Shown here in pieces: positions 1-9,250 of a stretch of 37,849 nt of DNA. A program made the translations under genes and the position numbers. Source of the stretch: Frankiales bacterium (lineage in GTDB: Bacteria; Actinomycetota; Actinomycetes; JAFAQI01); the NCBI GenBank assembly GCA_025980325.1, contig JAICXQ010000018.1, forward strand, positions 1 to 37,849, read 5' to 3'. Numbering within the stretch: the first letter of the stretch is position 1; every line of letters starts with the position of its first letter. The notes beneath the pieces were generated by a model. It did not search any database, was not told the DNA's origin, and worked only from the letters and a program-made list of their open reading frames with translations.

Positions 1-891
1 CTGCAGGATCACCGACAACGTCTCCACCACGAACAGGCCGCCGAGCACGATCAGCAACAACTCGGTCCGGGTCGTCATCGCGATGCCGGCGAGCGCGCCG
101 CCGAGGGCCAGCGATCCGGTGTCACCCATGAAGATCCGCGCCGGTGACGCGTTCCACCACAGGAAGCCGAAACACGCCCCCATCGCGGCAGCCGAAATGA
201 TCGCGACGTCCAGTGGATCGCGGACCATGTAGCAGTTGGCGGCGACGCTGTTTCCCGGCACCGTGCAGCTGTTGCCGAACTGCCAGAACGCGATGATGAC
301 GTACGCGCCGAACACCATCGTCGACGCGCCGGTCGCGAGACCGTCGAGGCCGTCGGTGAGGTTCACGCCGTTCGAGGTCGCCGTCACCATGAGGTACGCC
401 CAGATGACGAAGCCGACGGCGCTGAAGTCGAGCCCGTAGTCGCGGACGAACGACAAGTGCGACGAGACCGGCGAGAGGTGGTGCACGTTGGTGAACCGGG
501 TCGCGGCGATGCCGAACGCGATCGCCACGATCGCCTGCCCGCCGAACTTCGCCGTCGTCGTCAGCCCGAGGCTGCGCTGCTTGCGGATCTTGATGAAGTC
601 GTCGACGAACCCGACCGCGCCCAGCCCGGTCATCAACGACAACACCAGCACCCCGGACGCGGTGAACCCGCGCAGGAACACCGCGTGCGCGACGAGGTAG
701 CCGATGACGGTCGCGGCGATGATGACCGTCCCGCCCATCGTCGGCGTGCCGCGCTTGGTGTGATGCGTCGTCGGCCCGTCGTCGCGGATCAGCTGGCCGT
801 AACCGCGGGCACGGAAGAACCGGATCGCGAACGGCGTACCGAGCAACGACAGCACCAGCGACGTGAGTGCCGCGACGAGGACGTTTCTCAT
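1..891 (-). CDS. mraY: Phospho-N-acetylmuramoyl-pentapeptide transferase MraY (3' end cut by window)
   Basis: Integral membrane enzyme that transfers phospho-MurNAc-pentapeptide from UDP to undecaprenyl phosphate, giving lipid I. Reading down from ATG at 891, 297 codons stay open to base 1, so the C-terminal sixth of a roughly 360-residue protein is missing. Visible family signatures are [16 protein letters not shown] near residue 40, the DDFIK block near residue 100, and a NLTDGLDG segment, all matching the cytoplasmic active-site loops of the MraY/WecA superfamily. Hydrophobic stretches alternate throughout as expected for about ten membrane spans. The ATG overlaps the murF stop in ATGA, so translation is probably coupled. 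Identification is very secure. Confidence 0.97.
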   Translation of the reverse strand, partial: MRNVLVAALTSLVLSLLGTPFAIRFFRARGYGQLIRDDGPTTHHTKRGTPTMGGTVIIAATVIGYLVAHAVFLRGFTASGVLVLSLMTGLGAVGFVDDFIKIRKQRSLGLTTTAKFGGQAIVAIAFGIAATRFTNVHHLSPVSSHLSFVRDYGLDFSAVGFVIWAYLMVTATSNGVNLTDGLDGLATGASTMVFGAYVIIAFWQFGNSCTVPGNSVAANCYMVRDPLDVAIISAAAMGACFGFLWWNASPARIFMGDTGSLALGGALAGIAMTTRTELLLIVLGGLFVVETLSVILQ

Positions 892-2258
892 GCCTCGACC
901 AGCTTGTCGGCGACCCGCCACAACCGTTCCGAATTGGACGCTTTGACGAGTACGACGTCGCCGCTGCTCACCTCGGCGACGAGCAGTTGCGCGGCCTCGT
1001 CCACGTCGCCGACGGACGTCACGGCCGCGCCGGCCGCCGTCGCAGCCGACGCGATCGGCGCGGCATCGGGACCGACGACGACGAGCCGGTCGACGCCGAG
1101 TCGGGCGGACTGTTCGCCGATGTCGCGATGCGCCGGCTCGGACTCGACGCCGAGTTCGCGCATCGCGCCGAGCACCGCCCACCGCCGGCCGTTCGTCTTC
1201 GTCGCGACCAATGCGCGCAGGCCGGCGAGCATCGAGTCGGGGCTCGCGTTGTACGCGTCGTCGATGACGACGACGCCGTCGGCGCGCACCCGCACGTCCA
1301 TCCGGTGCGGGCTGCGCGCGGTCGCGGCTTCGACCGCGGCGACCATCGGGTCGAAATCGAGCCCCGCCGCGAGGCCGGCGGCGATCGCGGCCGCCGCGTT
1401 GTGCGCGTGATGCGCACCGTGCAACGCCAACGTCACCGACGCGCGACCCTTCGGCGTCGACACGACGAACCGCGCCCGCGCGGCTTCGTCGGTGGTCAAC
1501 TCGCTCAGCCGCACGTCGGCCGTCTCCGCGACGCCGTAGGTCACCACACTCGCTTGTGTCCGCGCCGCCATCGCCGCGACCAGCGGATCGTCGGCGTTGA
1601 GGATCGCCGCGCCGTCGACCGGCAGCGACTCGACCAACTCCCCCTTCGCCTGCGCGACCATCTCGCGGCTGCCGAACTCGCCGAGATGCGCGGAACCGAC
1701 GTTGAGCACGACGCCGATGTGCGGCGGCGCGATCGTCGTGAGGTAGCGAATGTGACCGACGCCGCGGGCGCCGTACTCGAGCACGATCGTCTCGGTGTCC
1801 GGTTGCGCCGTCGTGACCGTCAACGGCAGGCCGTACTCGTTGTTGAGGTTGCCGGCCGGCGCGACCGGCGGGCCCGCGGTCGCGAACACCGCGCCGAGCA
1901 GATCCTTCGTCGAGGTCTTGCCGGCCGAACCGGTCACGCCGACGACGCGGGTCGCCGGCAGCCGGCGCAGCACCGCACTCGCGAGCGCACCGAGCGCGAT
2001 GGCCGCATCGTCGACGACGATGCCCGCCGCCCCGACCTCGCGAGTGCCGAGGTAGGCGACCGCTCCACCGTCGATCGCGGCCGCAGCGAAGTCGTGCCCG
2101 TCGACGTGCTCACCCCGTACGGCGACGAACAACGAGCCGCCGACTGCGGCACGCGAGTCGAGCACGACCGGGCCGTCGACGATGCGATCGGGGTCGGCGA
2201 CGTCGACCAGGCGCCCGCCGGTCGCGCGCGCGATCTCGTGCAATCGCAACGGGATCAT
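888..2258 (-). CDS. murF: UDP-MurNAc-tripeptide--D-alanyl-D-alanine ligase MurF
   Basis: Cytoplasmic ATP-dependent ligase that adds D-Ala-D-Ala to UDP-MurNAc-tripeptide, the last soluble step of peptidoglycan precursor synthesis. The 456-residue length is normal. The Mur ligase layout is visible: an N-terminal substrate domain, an ATP-binding loop [12 protein letters not shown] near residue 110, an NNEYGLPLT segment typical of MurF, and a C-terminal domain containing [13 protein letters not shown]. It starts at ATG 2258, overlapping the murE stop by ATGA, and its own stop overlaps the mraY start in the same way. The murE-murF-mraY chain is therefore likely one coupled translation unit. Confidence 0.97.
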   Translation of the reverse strand: MIPLRLHEIARATGGRLVDVADPDRIVDGPVVLDSRAAVGGSLFVAVRGEHVDGHDFAAAAIDGGAVAYLGTREVGAAGIVVDDAAIALGALASAVLRRLPATRVVGVTGSAGKTSTKDLLGAVFATAGPPVAPAGNLNNEYGLPLTVTTAQPDTETIVLEYGARGVGHIRYLTTIAPPHIGVVLNVGSAHLGEFGSREMVAQAKGELVESLPVDGAAILNADDPLVAAMAARTQASVVTYGVAETADVRLSELTTDEAARARFVVSTPKGRASVTLALHGAHHAHNAAAAIAAGLAAGLDFDPMVAAVEAATARSPHRMDVRVRADGVVVIDDAYNASPDSMLAGLRALVATKTNGRRWAVLGAMRELGVESEPAHRDIGEQSARLGVDRLVVVGPDAAPIASAATAAGAAVTSVGDVDEAAQLLVAEVSSGDVVLVKASNSERLWRVADKLVEA

Positions 2259-3778
2259 GTCGCCTCGCCGAGCAAGAGACCGAGTGCTTCTTTCAGCACG
2301 ACCCGATCGTCGAACGGTGTGACGACGCCGTCCTGCTCCTGACCCTGCTCGTGTCCTTTGCCGGCCACGACGAGTACGTCGCCGGGCGCGCAGCGCTGCA
2401 CCGCCAACCCGATCGCCCGCCGGCGATCGGGCTCCACGACGATCTCCGCGCTACCGCCGGCCGCACGCGCGCCGTCGGCCATCGCGGCGAGTATCGCGAG
2501 CGGATCCTCGGACCGCGGATTGTCGTTCGTCAGCACCGCGACGTCGGCACCGCGAGCAACCGCCGCGCCCATCAGCGGACGCTTGCCGCGATCCCGATCG
2601 CCGCCGCAACCGAGGACGACGACGACGCGACCACCGCTCGTCAATCCGCGCGCTTCCGCGAGCAGCGTCGTCACCGCCGCCGGGGTGTGCGCGTAGTCGA
2701 CGAGTGCCAGGAACGGCTGGCCGGCGTCGATGCGTTCCATCCGTCCCGGGATCGCCGTGACCGACGCGATGCCGGTGCGGGCGGCGGACGGCTCGATCCC
2801 CGCGGTCAGCAACGCGACGTACGCGAGCGCGGCATTGCGGGCATTGAACCGGCCGGGCAGCGACACGTCGATGTCGTGGTGAGCGCCGTCCGGCGCGCGC
2901 AGCGTCGTCCGGCCGCCGCTCGCGGTCACGGTCTCCTCGACCCGGACCCAGTCCGCCGGCGGCGCGCCGACAGTGATCACGTCGACGGTCGCGGTCATGG
3001 AAAGACGGCGGCCCCAGGAATCGTCGACCGAGACGACCGCCCGGGCCGAGTACGACGCGGTGAACAGTCGCGCCTTCGCCGCGAAGTAGTCGTCCATGTC
3101 GGCGTGGAAGTCGAGATGATCCTGCGAGAGATTCGTGAACGCCGACACCGCGAACGTCGTACCCGCGACCCGATCCAGCGCGAGCGCATGGCTCGACACT
3201 TCCATCGCGACCGCGGTGACGCCGCGCTCGCGCATCACCGCGAACACCGCCTGCAGATCGGTCGCCTCCGGCGTCGTGCGCGCGCTCGGTATGACGTCGT
3301 CACCGATCCGGGTCTCGACCGTACCGACCAACCCGGTCCGGCGACCGGCCGCGCGCAAGCCGCCGTCGAGCAGGTACGCGACCGTCGTCTTCCCGTTCGT
3401 GCCGGTGACGCCGATGACGTCGAGGTCGCGGGCCGGATCGCCGTACACCCACGCCGCGGCGGGCCCGGCGGCAGCACGCGGATCGGCGACGACGATCACC
3501 GTCTCGACTCCGGCCGCGACCGCCGACACGACGGACGGCGGATCGGTGAGTACGGCGAGGGCGCCGGCCGCGAGCGCTTCCGCCACATACGCGACGCCGT
3601 GCGCGTGCTCGCCCGAGCGGGCGAGGTAGATGTCACCCGGACGCACCGCCCGCGAGTCGTGCGTAATGCCGGTGACGAAGACGTCGTCGACACCGTGGAT
3701 GGACGCGCCGGGGAGTCGTTGGAGCAGCCCGCGGAGGGGTCGACCGGGCGTTGCGCTCGGTCGAGGTGTGGGGGCCAT
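2255..3778 (-). CDS. murE: UDP-MurNAc-L-Ala-D-Glu:diaminopimelate ligase MurE
   Basis: Cytoplasmic ATP-dependent ligase adding the third stem-peptide residue. 507 residues, usual length. Visible are the ATP loop GVTGTNGKTTVAYLL, the MEVSSHAL and FTNLSQDHLDFH blocks, and DNPRSEDP in the C-terminal domain. DNPR is the motif of diaminopimelate-adding enzymes, so a DAP-type wall is predicted. The start is ATG 3778, 22 bases after the ftsI stop. No Shine-Dalgarno sequence precedes it; a TAnnnT hexamer (3788-3793) lies nine bases upstream, so an internal promoter giving a near-leaderless message is possible but weak. Function is secure. Confidence 0.97.
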   Translation of the reverse strand: MAPTPRPSATPGRPLRGLLQRLPGASIHGVDDVFVTGITHDSRAVRPGDIYLARSGEHAHGVAYVAEALAAGALAVLTDPPSVVSAVAAGVETVIVVADPRAAAGPAAAWVYGDPARDLDVIGVTGTNGKTTVAYLLDGGLRAAGRRTGLVGTVETRIGDDVIPSARTTPEATDLQAVFAVMRERGVTAVAMEVSSHALALDRVAGTTFAVSAFTNLSQDHLDFHADMDDYFAAKARLFTASYSARAVVSVDDSWGRRLSMTATVDVITVGAPPADWVRVEETVTASGGRTTLRAPDGAHHDIDVSLPGRFNARNAALAYVALLTAGIEPSAARTGIASVTAIPGRMERIDAGQPFLALVDYAHTPAAVTTLLAEARGLTSGGRVVVVLGCGGDRDRGKRPLMGAAVARGADVAVLTNDNPRSEDPLAILAAMADGARAAGGSAEIVVEPDRRRAIGLAVQRCAPGDVLVVAGKGHEQGQEQDGVVTPFDDRVVLKEALGLLLGEAT

Positions 3779-3800
3779 CGGCTACGGAGGTTACCGTCGG

Positions 3801-5762
3801 CTACCAAGTCAGCCGGGCCTTGGGCGGGCGGGTGCCGGTCGGTGCGATGCCCAGCGTCTGCAACGCGAACGACATGACGTCGTGGAACACCGGCGCCGCG
3901 ACGACACCGCCGAAGTGGCCGGCCCGCGGGTTCTGCAACACGACCTCGACCAGCAGCCGCGGCTTGTCGGCCGGCGCGAAGCCGACGAACGACGCGGTGT
4001 AACCGGAGTAGCCGCCCTTGCCGTCGGGCCGTTGCGCGGTACCGGTCTTGCCCGCGATCCGGTAGCCGCTGATCCGCGCGGCCGGCGCGGTGCCTTCGTC
4101 GGTCGTGACCGCTTCGAGCATGTCCGAGAGCTCGTGCGCGACCGTCGCGCTGATCACTCGCCGGTGCGACGGTGCCGGCGCCGGACGCAGGCGTCCGTTC
4201 GCATCGGTCGTGCCGAGGACGAGGTTAGGCGTGACCCGCACGCCGCCGTTCGCGATCGTGGCGTAGACGCTCGCGACCTGCAGCGCGGTGACCCCGATGC
4301 CCTGCCCGAACGCGACCGTCGGCAGCGTGGTCGAACTCCACGCGGCCAGCGCCGGTAGCAGGCCGTCCTCCTCGCCGGGCAGCCCGACACCTGTCGGACG
4401 ACCGAAGCCGTATGCCTGCAAATACTGGAAAAGTTTTGGCGCCTTCAGCCGGTCGGCCACTTCGATCGTGCCGATGTTGCTCGACTTCGCGAGCACACCG
4501 GTCAACGTGAGCCGCTCGCGTCCGTGCCCCTCCGCGTCGTGGAACGTCGTGCCCGCGTAGTGCAGCACCGGCGGGACGGTGATCGGCGGGGTCGGCGTGA
4601 ACAGGCCTTCCTGCAACGCCGCGGACATCGTGATGACCTTGTTGACGCTGCCCGGTTCGTAGACGTCGTTGATCGCGGGGTCCGCGCCGACCGCCTTGCC
4701 GGCCGGCGCGTTCGCGTCGTAACCGGGGGCGACCGCGAGCGCGAGGATCTGCCCGGTCGTCGGGTCCATGACGACGACCGTGCCGCTGTCCGCCTTGACC
4801 TTGCGCACCTGCGCGGCGATCGCCTGCTGCGCCTCCCACTGGATGTCGCGCTGCAACGTCATCCGCAGGCCGTGACCGGGTACGGCGGGAGTGAGCACGT
4901 CGTGCCCGTCGGGGATCGGCGACCCGGACAGCCCGGTCTCGAACGTGCGCGCGCCGTCGTGGCCGGCGAGCAGGTTCTGGAACGAGTACTCCAGGCCGGC
5001 CGCGCCGCTGCCGTCCGAGTGCACGAACCCGACGACGTTCGAGGCGAGCGTGCCGTCCGGGTAGACCCGCCGGGTCGTCGGGAGTACGCCGATGCCCGGC
5101 AGTTGCAGGCCGATGATCTGCGCCGACAGGGCCGGGGTGACGGCATGCGCGAGCAGGACGTACGACGTCGGGCGTTGCAGCATCGGCGCAAGCGCCGCCG
5201 GGGTCATGCCGAGCAGCGGCGCCAGCTCGGCCGCGGTGCCGGCGGCGTCGACGACGTGGCGCGGGTCGGCGTACACGTCGCGCGCGTCGACGGTCTGCGC
5301 GAGCGGAGCGCCGTTGCGGTCGACGATCGTGCCGCGCGGCGCGGTGATCGTGACGGTGTGCAGTCGCTGCTTGGCCGCCATCCTGGTGAACGCCGTGCGG
5401 TCCAGCCCTTGCAGCTGGACCAGCTTGCCGCCGACCAGCGTGAGCACGAACAGCACCAGGATCAAGATGACCTCGAGCCGCCGCCGCGGATCGGGGCGGC
5501 GCCGCGGCGGTCGGCGTCCTGCCTTCGGCGGCGACCCCGGCGGTGGGCGGCGGACGGCGGCGGCCCGCTGCGCCGGCACGCCGCGCAACTGCGCCGCCGT
5601 ACGGGGCTGGGCCGTACGCGGCTGGGCGGTACGCGAGCGGGCGGTGCGCGGCTGGGCCACCCGCGGGCGCGGCTGGGCGGCCGGGGACATGGGTTCAGCC
5701 TGCCGCTTGTCCGCGGCGGTTCGCGGTTGCCGCGCCGAGCGTGCAGGACGCGTGTCGCGCAC
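3801..5762 (-). CDS. ftsI: Division-specific penicillin-binding protein FtsI (PBP3, class B transpeptidase)
   Basis: Septal peptidoglycan DD-transpeptidase, partner of FtsW. 653 residues in order: an N-terminal cytoplasmic tail of about 95 residues rich in Arg, Pro, Ala and Gln with an imperfect QPRTA repeat; one membrane helix (about 97-115); the PBP dimerisation domain starting near RGTIVDRNG; and the transpeptidase domain. Active-site motifs are present: SVNK (S372 to K375), SSN (427-429) and KTGT (from K572). The start GTG 5762 follows the stop of a 20-codon open frame directly (TGAGTG). An internal ATG at 5690 (residue 25) is an alternative. The transpeptidase function is secure; the exact start is not. 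Confidence 0.95.
   Translation of the reverse strand: MRDTRPARSARQPRTAADKRQAEPMSPAAQPRPRVAQPRTARSRTAQPRTAQPRTAAQLRGVPAQRAAAVRRPPPGSPPKAGRRPPRRRPDPRRRLEVILILVLFVLTLVGGKLVQLQGLDRTAFTRMAAKQRLHTVTITAPRGTIVDRNGAPLAQTVDARDVYADPRHVVDAAGTAAELAPLLGMTPAALAPMLQRPTSYVLLAHAVTPALSAQIIGLQLPGIGVLPTTRRVYPDGTLASNVVGFVHSDGSGAAGLEYSFQNLLAGHDGARTFETGLSGSPIPDGHDVLTPAVPGHGLRMTLQRDIQWEAQQAIAAQVRKVKADSGTVVVMDPTTGQILALAVAPGYDANAPAGKAVGADPAINDVYEPGSVNKVITMSAALQEGLFTPTPPITVPPVLHYAGTTFHDAEGHGRERLTLTGVLAKSSNIGTIEVADRLKAPKLFQYLQAYGFGRPTGVGLPGEEDGLLPALAAWSSTTLPTVAFGQGIGVTALQVASVYATIANGGVRVTPNLVLGTTDANGRLRPAPAPSHRRVISATVAHELSDMLEAVTTDEGTAPAARISGYRIAGKTGTAQRPDGKGGYSGYTASFVGFAPADKPRLLVEVVLQNPRAGHFGGVVAAPVFHDVMSFALQTLGIAPTGTRPPKARLTW
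5599..5658. repeat. 15-bp tandem repeat, four imperfect copies, in the ftsI N-terminal coding region
   Basis: Four consecutive 15-base units (5599-5613, 5614-5628, 5629-5643, 5644-5658) share the plus-strand pattern GTACGCGGCTGGGCG with one to three differences each. In ftsI they encode repeats of about Gln-Pro-Arg-Thr-Ala. The unit length is a multiple of three, so gain or loss of units would keep the frame and change only the length of the basic cytoplasmic tail. Confidence 0.85.
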
Positions 5763-5825
5763 TCAGATCCAGTTCGGAGCGCCGGCGACCACGACACGCG
5801 GCACATCGGGCGCGAATGTGGTCAC
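5763..5825 (-). CDS. Possible 20-codon micro-ORF between ftsL and ftsI
   Basis: GTG at 5825 opens a 20-codon frame (reading VTTFAPDVPRVVVAGAPNWI) that stops at 5763, immediately before the ftsI GTG (TGAGTG). A plausible ribosome site, GGAG, lies seven bases upstream of its start. I recognise no family. It could act as a coupling peptide that brings ribosomes to the ftsI start, which itself lacks a good Shine-Dalgarno sequence, or it may be chance. No function is claimed. Confidence 0.25.
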   Translation of the reverse strand: MTTFAPDVPRVVVAGAPNWI

Positions 5826-5838
5826 CAGGTCTCCGACG

Positions 5839-6405
5839 TCAGTGCGGGGCAACGGTCGGTTTGATCGTGGGCTTTGCCGCCGGCTTCGTCGCTGCGTGCG
5901 TCGGCGTGGCCGAGGCGGTCGGCTTCGCGCTCGGGCTTGCGCTCGGGCTCACGGCCGGCGCGGGCGGTGCCGGCGGCGCGTAGAGCAGTGCGGCCGGCCG
6001 GCCGTGCAGACGGGTGACCCGCAGCGACTCGGCCGGGACCATCCCGAGCCCGCTCGCGCGCAACGCCAAACTGCTCGGTGCCTGCGCCTGCTCGTTCGCG
6101 ATCGTGAGCGCCTGCTCCTGGTCGGCGAGCGCGGCGGAACGGTAGGTGAGCTTGTGCACGGTGAACGCGTCCTGCGCGGCGAGGGTGTGCAGCAGCAGCA
6201 ACGCGACCAGTCCGATCGCGAGCACGCCCGCCACCGCCAGCACGAACGGGACCCGACCGGCGGTCGGTCGCGGTACGACGACCAGTTTCGGCCGGGCGGC
6301 GGCGGCCGGCCGAGGCCGGGCCGCGGCGGTCGATCGGGCTGTAGCGGTCGATCGGGCTGGGCGCGGCGGTACCGGCAGCGCGCGCGCCGGCGCGAGAGCG
6401 CTCAT
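5839..6405 (-). CDS. ftsL: FtsL-like bitopic septum protein
   Basis: 188-residue protein between rsmH and ftsI, the standard place of ftsL, which works in the divisome with FtsB/DivIC and FtsQ to activate FtsWI. The layout is a basic Ala/Pro/Arg-rich cytoplasmic tail (about 1-50), one membrane helix (VPFVLAVAGVLAIGLVALLL), then a heptad-like extracellular segment containing LADQEQALTIANEQAQ, followed by a low-complexity Pro/Ala/Ser/Lys tail with repeated KPT-like units. Sequence conservation in this family is very low, so the call rests on topology and position. The start ATG 6405 has AGGTGG a few bases upstream; an open frame extends further up but lacks family character. Confidence 0.85.
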   Translation of the reverse strand: MSALAPARALPVPPRPARSTATARSTAAARPRPAAAARPKLVVVPRPTAGRVPFVLAVAGVLAIGLVALLLLHTLAAQDAFTVHKLTYRSAALADQEQALTIANEQAQAPSSLALRASGLGMVPAESLRVTRLHGRPAALLYAPPAPPAPAVSPSASPSAKPTASATPTHAATKPAAKPTIKPTVAPH

Positions 6406-6445
6406 GCGTCCACCTGCCCGCGCACGCGCCGCGAGACTGGCGGGG

Positions 6446-7393
6446 TCATGCTGCTGCCCGCACTCGCTCGGCGGCGCGCAGCCGCGCGGACGTGGCCCGC
6501 GGGTTGCCGGCGACCTCGTCGTCGTCCGGGGTCTCCGCGCCACGGGTGAGCAGCCGCAGCGTCGGCTGGGCCGCTTCGGGCACGACCGGCAGATCCGGCG
6601 GCGCGCTCGGCACCGCACCGGCGGCGAGCACCCGCTTGACCATCCGGTCTTCGAGCGAGTGGTAGCTCAGGACCGCGACCCGCCCGCCGACCCGCAGCGC
6701 GGCGATCGCGGCCGGCAGCGCCGTTTCGAGGACGGCGAGCTCGTCGTTCACCTCGATCCGCAGGGCCTGGAACGTGCGCTTGGCCGGATGGCCGCCGGTC
6801 CGGCGGGTCGCGGCGGGCACCGCCGTACGGACCAGTTCGGCGAGAACGGCCGAGGTCGCGCGCGGGCGCGCCCGCACGATCGCCTCCGCGATCCGGCGCG
6901 CGAACCGCTCCTCGCCGTAGACCCGCAGCACCCGGGCGAGCTCCGCGACCGGGTAGGTGTTGACCACGTCGGCTGCCGTGAGGCCCACGGTCGGGTCCAT
7001 CCGCATGTCCAGGGGTGTGTCGCGGGAGTAGGCGAAGCCACGGACGTCGTCGTCGAGCTGCAACGAGGAGACGCCGAGGTCGAACAGCGCCGCGTCGAGC
7101 CGCCGTACCCCCGCCTCGTCCAGCACCTCCGGCAGCGCGTCGTAGCGGGTGTGCACGAGGCGCACGCGCGGGCCGAACGCCGCCAGCCGGGCCGCGCTGC
7201 GCTCCAGCGCCGCCGGGTCGCGGTCGAGGCCGATCAGGCGCAGGTCGGGGTGTGCCGCGAGCATCGCCGCCGCGTGCCCGCCGAGCCCCACGGTGGCGTC
7301 GACGACGACCGCGGTGGGGGCGGACAGCGCCGGGCCGAGCAGGTCGAGGACACGCCGGAGCATCACCGGAACGTGGCCGACCGGTTCGTTCAC
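6446..7393 (-). CDS. rsmH: 16S rRNA m4C1402 N4-methyltransferase RsmH (MraW)
   Basis: SAM-dependent methyltransferase that modifies C1402 of 16S rRNA; ancestral member of the dcw cluster. Residues near the start read GHVPVML, followed by [15 protein letters not shown] (SAM-binding loop), RLIGLDRDP, and [12 protein letters not shown], all hallmark RsmH blocks; [13 protein letters not shown] stands near the C-terminus. GTG 7393 is chosen as start because AGAGAGGA lies eight bases upstream and the family core begins at once, giving 315 residues. A longer open frame reaches 7549 but would run through the structured leader RNA. Followed by ftsL after 40 bases. Confidence 0.96.
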   Translation of the reverse strand: MNEPVGHVPVMLRRVLDLLGPALSAPTAVVVDATVGLGGHAAAMLAAHPDLRLIGLDRDPAALERSAARLAAFGPRVRLVHTRYDALPEVLDEAGVRRLDAALFDLGVSSLQLDDDVRGFAYSRDTPLDMRMDPTVGLTAADVVNTYPVAELARVLRVYGEERFARRIAEAIVRARPRATSAVLAELVRTAVPAATRRTGGHPAKRTFQALRIEVNDELAVLETALPAAIAALRVGGRVAVLSYHSLEDRMVKRVLAAGAVPSAPPDLPVVPEAAQPTLRLLTRGAETPDDDEVAGNPRATSARLRAAERVRAAA

Positions 7394-7462
7394 TCGGGTA
7401 TTCCTCTCTATCTCGACTCGACCCTTGGACGATGAGTGCGATAACGCTGGTGCGCCGATGGT

Positions 7463-7557
7463 CCTGAGGTCTGGTTCCCGCCCCCGCGCCTGGCGCCGGG
7501 GAAGTGCGCCAGATGCGGCCAGCGGACGGGATGCGCGGGCGGGAGCCACACCTCAGG
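7463..7557 (-). ncRNA. Structured leader between mraZ and rsmH, candidate mraW RNA motif
   Basis: Two outer arms of about 25 bases, 7463-7488 and 7534-7557, are inverted copies of each other: CCTGAGGT with TGG, TCCCGCCC and GCGC following in both, with only one mismatch, a wobble and a small bulge. Inside, TGGCGC (7491-7496) pairs with GCGCCA (7506-7511). Transcribed with the dcw operon, this forms a long stem with at least one internal hairpin in the rsmH 5' leader. The mraW RNA motif is a known conserved actinobacterial structure upstream of mraW (rsmH), so position and form fit. I cannot score it against the covariance model here. Confidence 0.7.
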
Positions 7558-7564
7558 AAAAGGT

Positions 7565-7594
7565 TCAGACGATGCCCGGTTAGACGATGCCGGG
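7565..7594 (-). repeat. In-frame tandem duplication of the last mraZ codons with their stop
   Basis: Reading down, CCCGGCATCGTCTAA (7594-7580) is followed directly by CCGGGCATCGTCTGA (7579-7565). Both units encode Pro-Gly-Ile-Val-stop in the same frame. A duplication of 15 bases is the simplest origin. Read-through of TAA would add only PGIV before the next stop. Confidence 0.8.
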
Positions 7595-8011
7595 AAGCAC
7601 CTCCTCGGACAGCGAGGAGAACTGCTCTTCCTGGCCGGCGAGGTAGGTCGTCCACGCGGCCGCGTCCCAGATCTCGACCCTGGTGTTCGCGCCGATCACG
7701 ACGCAGTCCCGGTCGAGGCCGGCGTACTCCCGCAGCCCCGGCGGGACGGTGACCCGCCCCTGCTTGTCCGGCGTGTCGTCATGAGCCGAGGCGAAGAACA
7801 CCCGGCTGTAGTCGCGCGCGCCCTTCGCGGTCAGCGGCGCCTCGCGCAGCCGCTCGGTGAGCCGGCCGAACTCGGCCGCGGAGAAGACGTAGAGGCATCG
7901 CTCCTGCCCCTTCGTGATCACCAGGCCCCCCGCGAGCTCGTCGCGGAACTTGGCCGGCAGGAAGACGCGGCCCTTTTCGTCGAGCCGCGGGGAGTACGTG
8001 CCGAGGAACAT
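7580..8011 (-). CDS. mraZ: Transcriptional regulator MraZ
   Basis: 143-residue DNA-binding protein with two SpoVT/AbrB-like half-domains: the first around [21 protein letters not shown], shown here in part as [13 protein letters not shown], and the second around [18 protein letters not shown]. MraZ forms a ring-shaped oligomer that binds repeated TGG-containing boxes in its own promoter and controls the dcw operon. The start ATG 8011 is preceded by a purine-rich site (AGGGGAAGGG). It is the first gene of the minus-strand cluster and is followed by a structured leader and rsmH. Confidence 0.97.
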   Translation of the reverse strand: MFLGTYSPRLDEKGRVFLPAKFRDELAGGLVITKGQERCLYVFSAAEFGRLTERLREAPLTAKGARDYSRVFFASAHDDTPDKQGRVTVPPGLREYAGLDRDCVVIGANTRVEIWDAAAWTTYLAGQEEQFSSLSEEVLPGIV

Positions 8012-8031
8012 GGCCCGCCCTTCCCCTCGTC

Positions 8032-8073
8032 ATCCATGTTGCACCACTGTACTCCACTTCACTCCCTGGTCAA
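8032..8073 (-). promoter_or_regulatory. mraZ/dcw promoter with MraZ boxes
   Basis: On the minus strand TTGACC (8073-8068) and TACAGT (8051-8046) are separated by 16 bases, a good sigma-70-type promoter. Four TGG-type boxes repeat every ten bases across it: GGGAG (8066-8062), TGGAG (8056-8052), TGGTG (8046-8042), TGGAT (8036-8032). Regularly spaced TGG-containing repeats upstream of mraZ are the known MraZ operator, so autoregulation is expected. The transcript would start near 8039, leaving a short leader with a ribosome site. Confidence 0.75.
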
Positions 8074-8183
8074 CCTCTTCGGCAGTTTCCGGCCCCACTT
8101 GAGCGCGACCGCCCGGCCGGATGCACCGCAGCCAAGTCGTTACCGAACGACCGGCACGGAAGGCGGCGAACCTGCAAGACTGA

Positions 8184-8220
8184 TCGCGCGTGAAAAGCGC
8201 GACAGAGCTGCGACAGAGAT
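8184..8220 (+). repeat. Small hairpin and 11-bp tandem repeat in the moxR leader
   Basis: TCGCGC (8184-8189) and GCGCGA (8197-8202) can pair around a seven-base loop, and GCGACAGAG occurs twice at 11-base spacing (8199-8207 and 8210-8218). Both lie upstream of moxR. No known element was recognised; they may be operator or leader elements. The rest of 8074-8254 shows nothing else I can name. Confidence 0.4.
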
Positions 8221-8254
8221 CCGCCGCAACGGCGAGGCGAATCGGAGGCGATGA

Positions 8255-9249
<995 letters not shown>

Positions 9250-9250
<1 letters not shown>

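Noticed and set aside
867-2342. Long open frame (491 codons) on the plus strand opposite murF
   Set aside because: It is the antisense shadow of murF and murE. Its product is a low-complexity Arg/Asp/Gly string without any domain; high G+C removes stops from such frames.
3948-5864. Long plus-strand open frames opposite ftsI, and similar ones opposite murE (2351-3877) and the Gfo/Idh genes (33948 onward)
   Set aside because: They have Arg-rich composition and no motifs, while the opposite strand encodes full catalytic motifs. The open frame from 33948 only becomes real at ATG 35829.
7394-7549. N-terminal extension of rsmH
   Set aside because: It would be translated from the structured leader. 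The family core starts just after GTG 7393, which has a good ribosome site.
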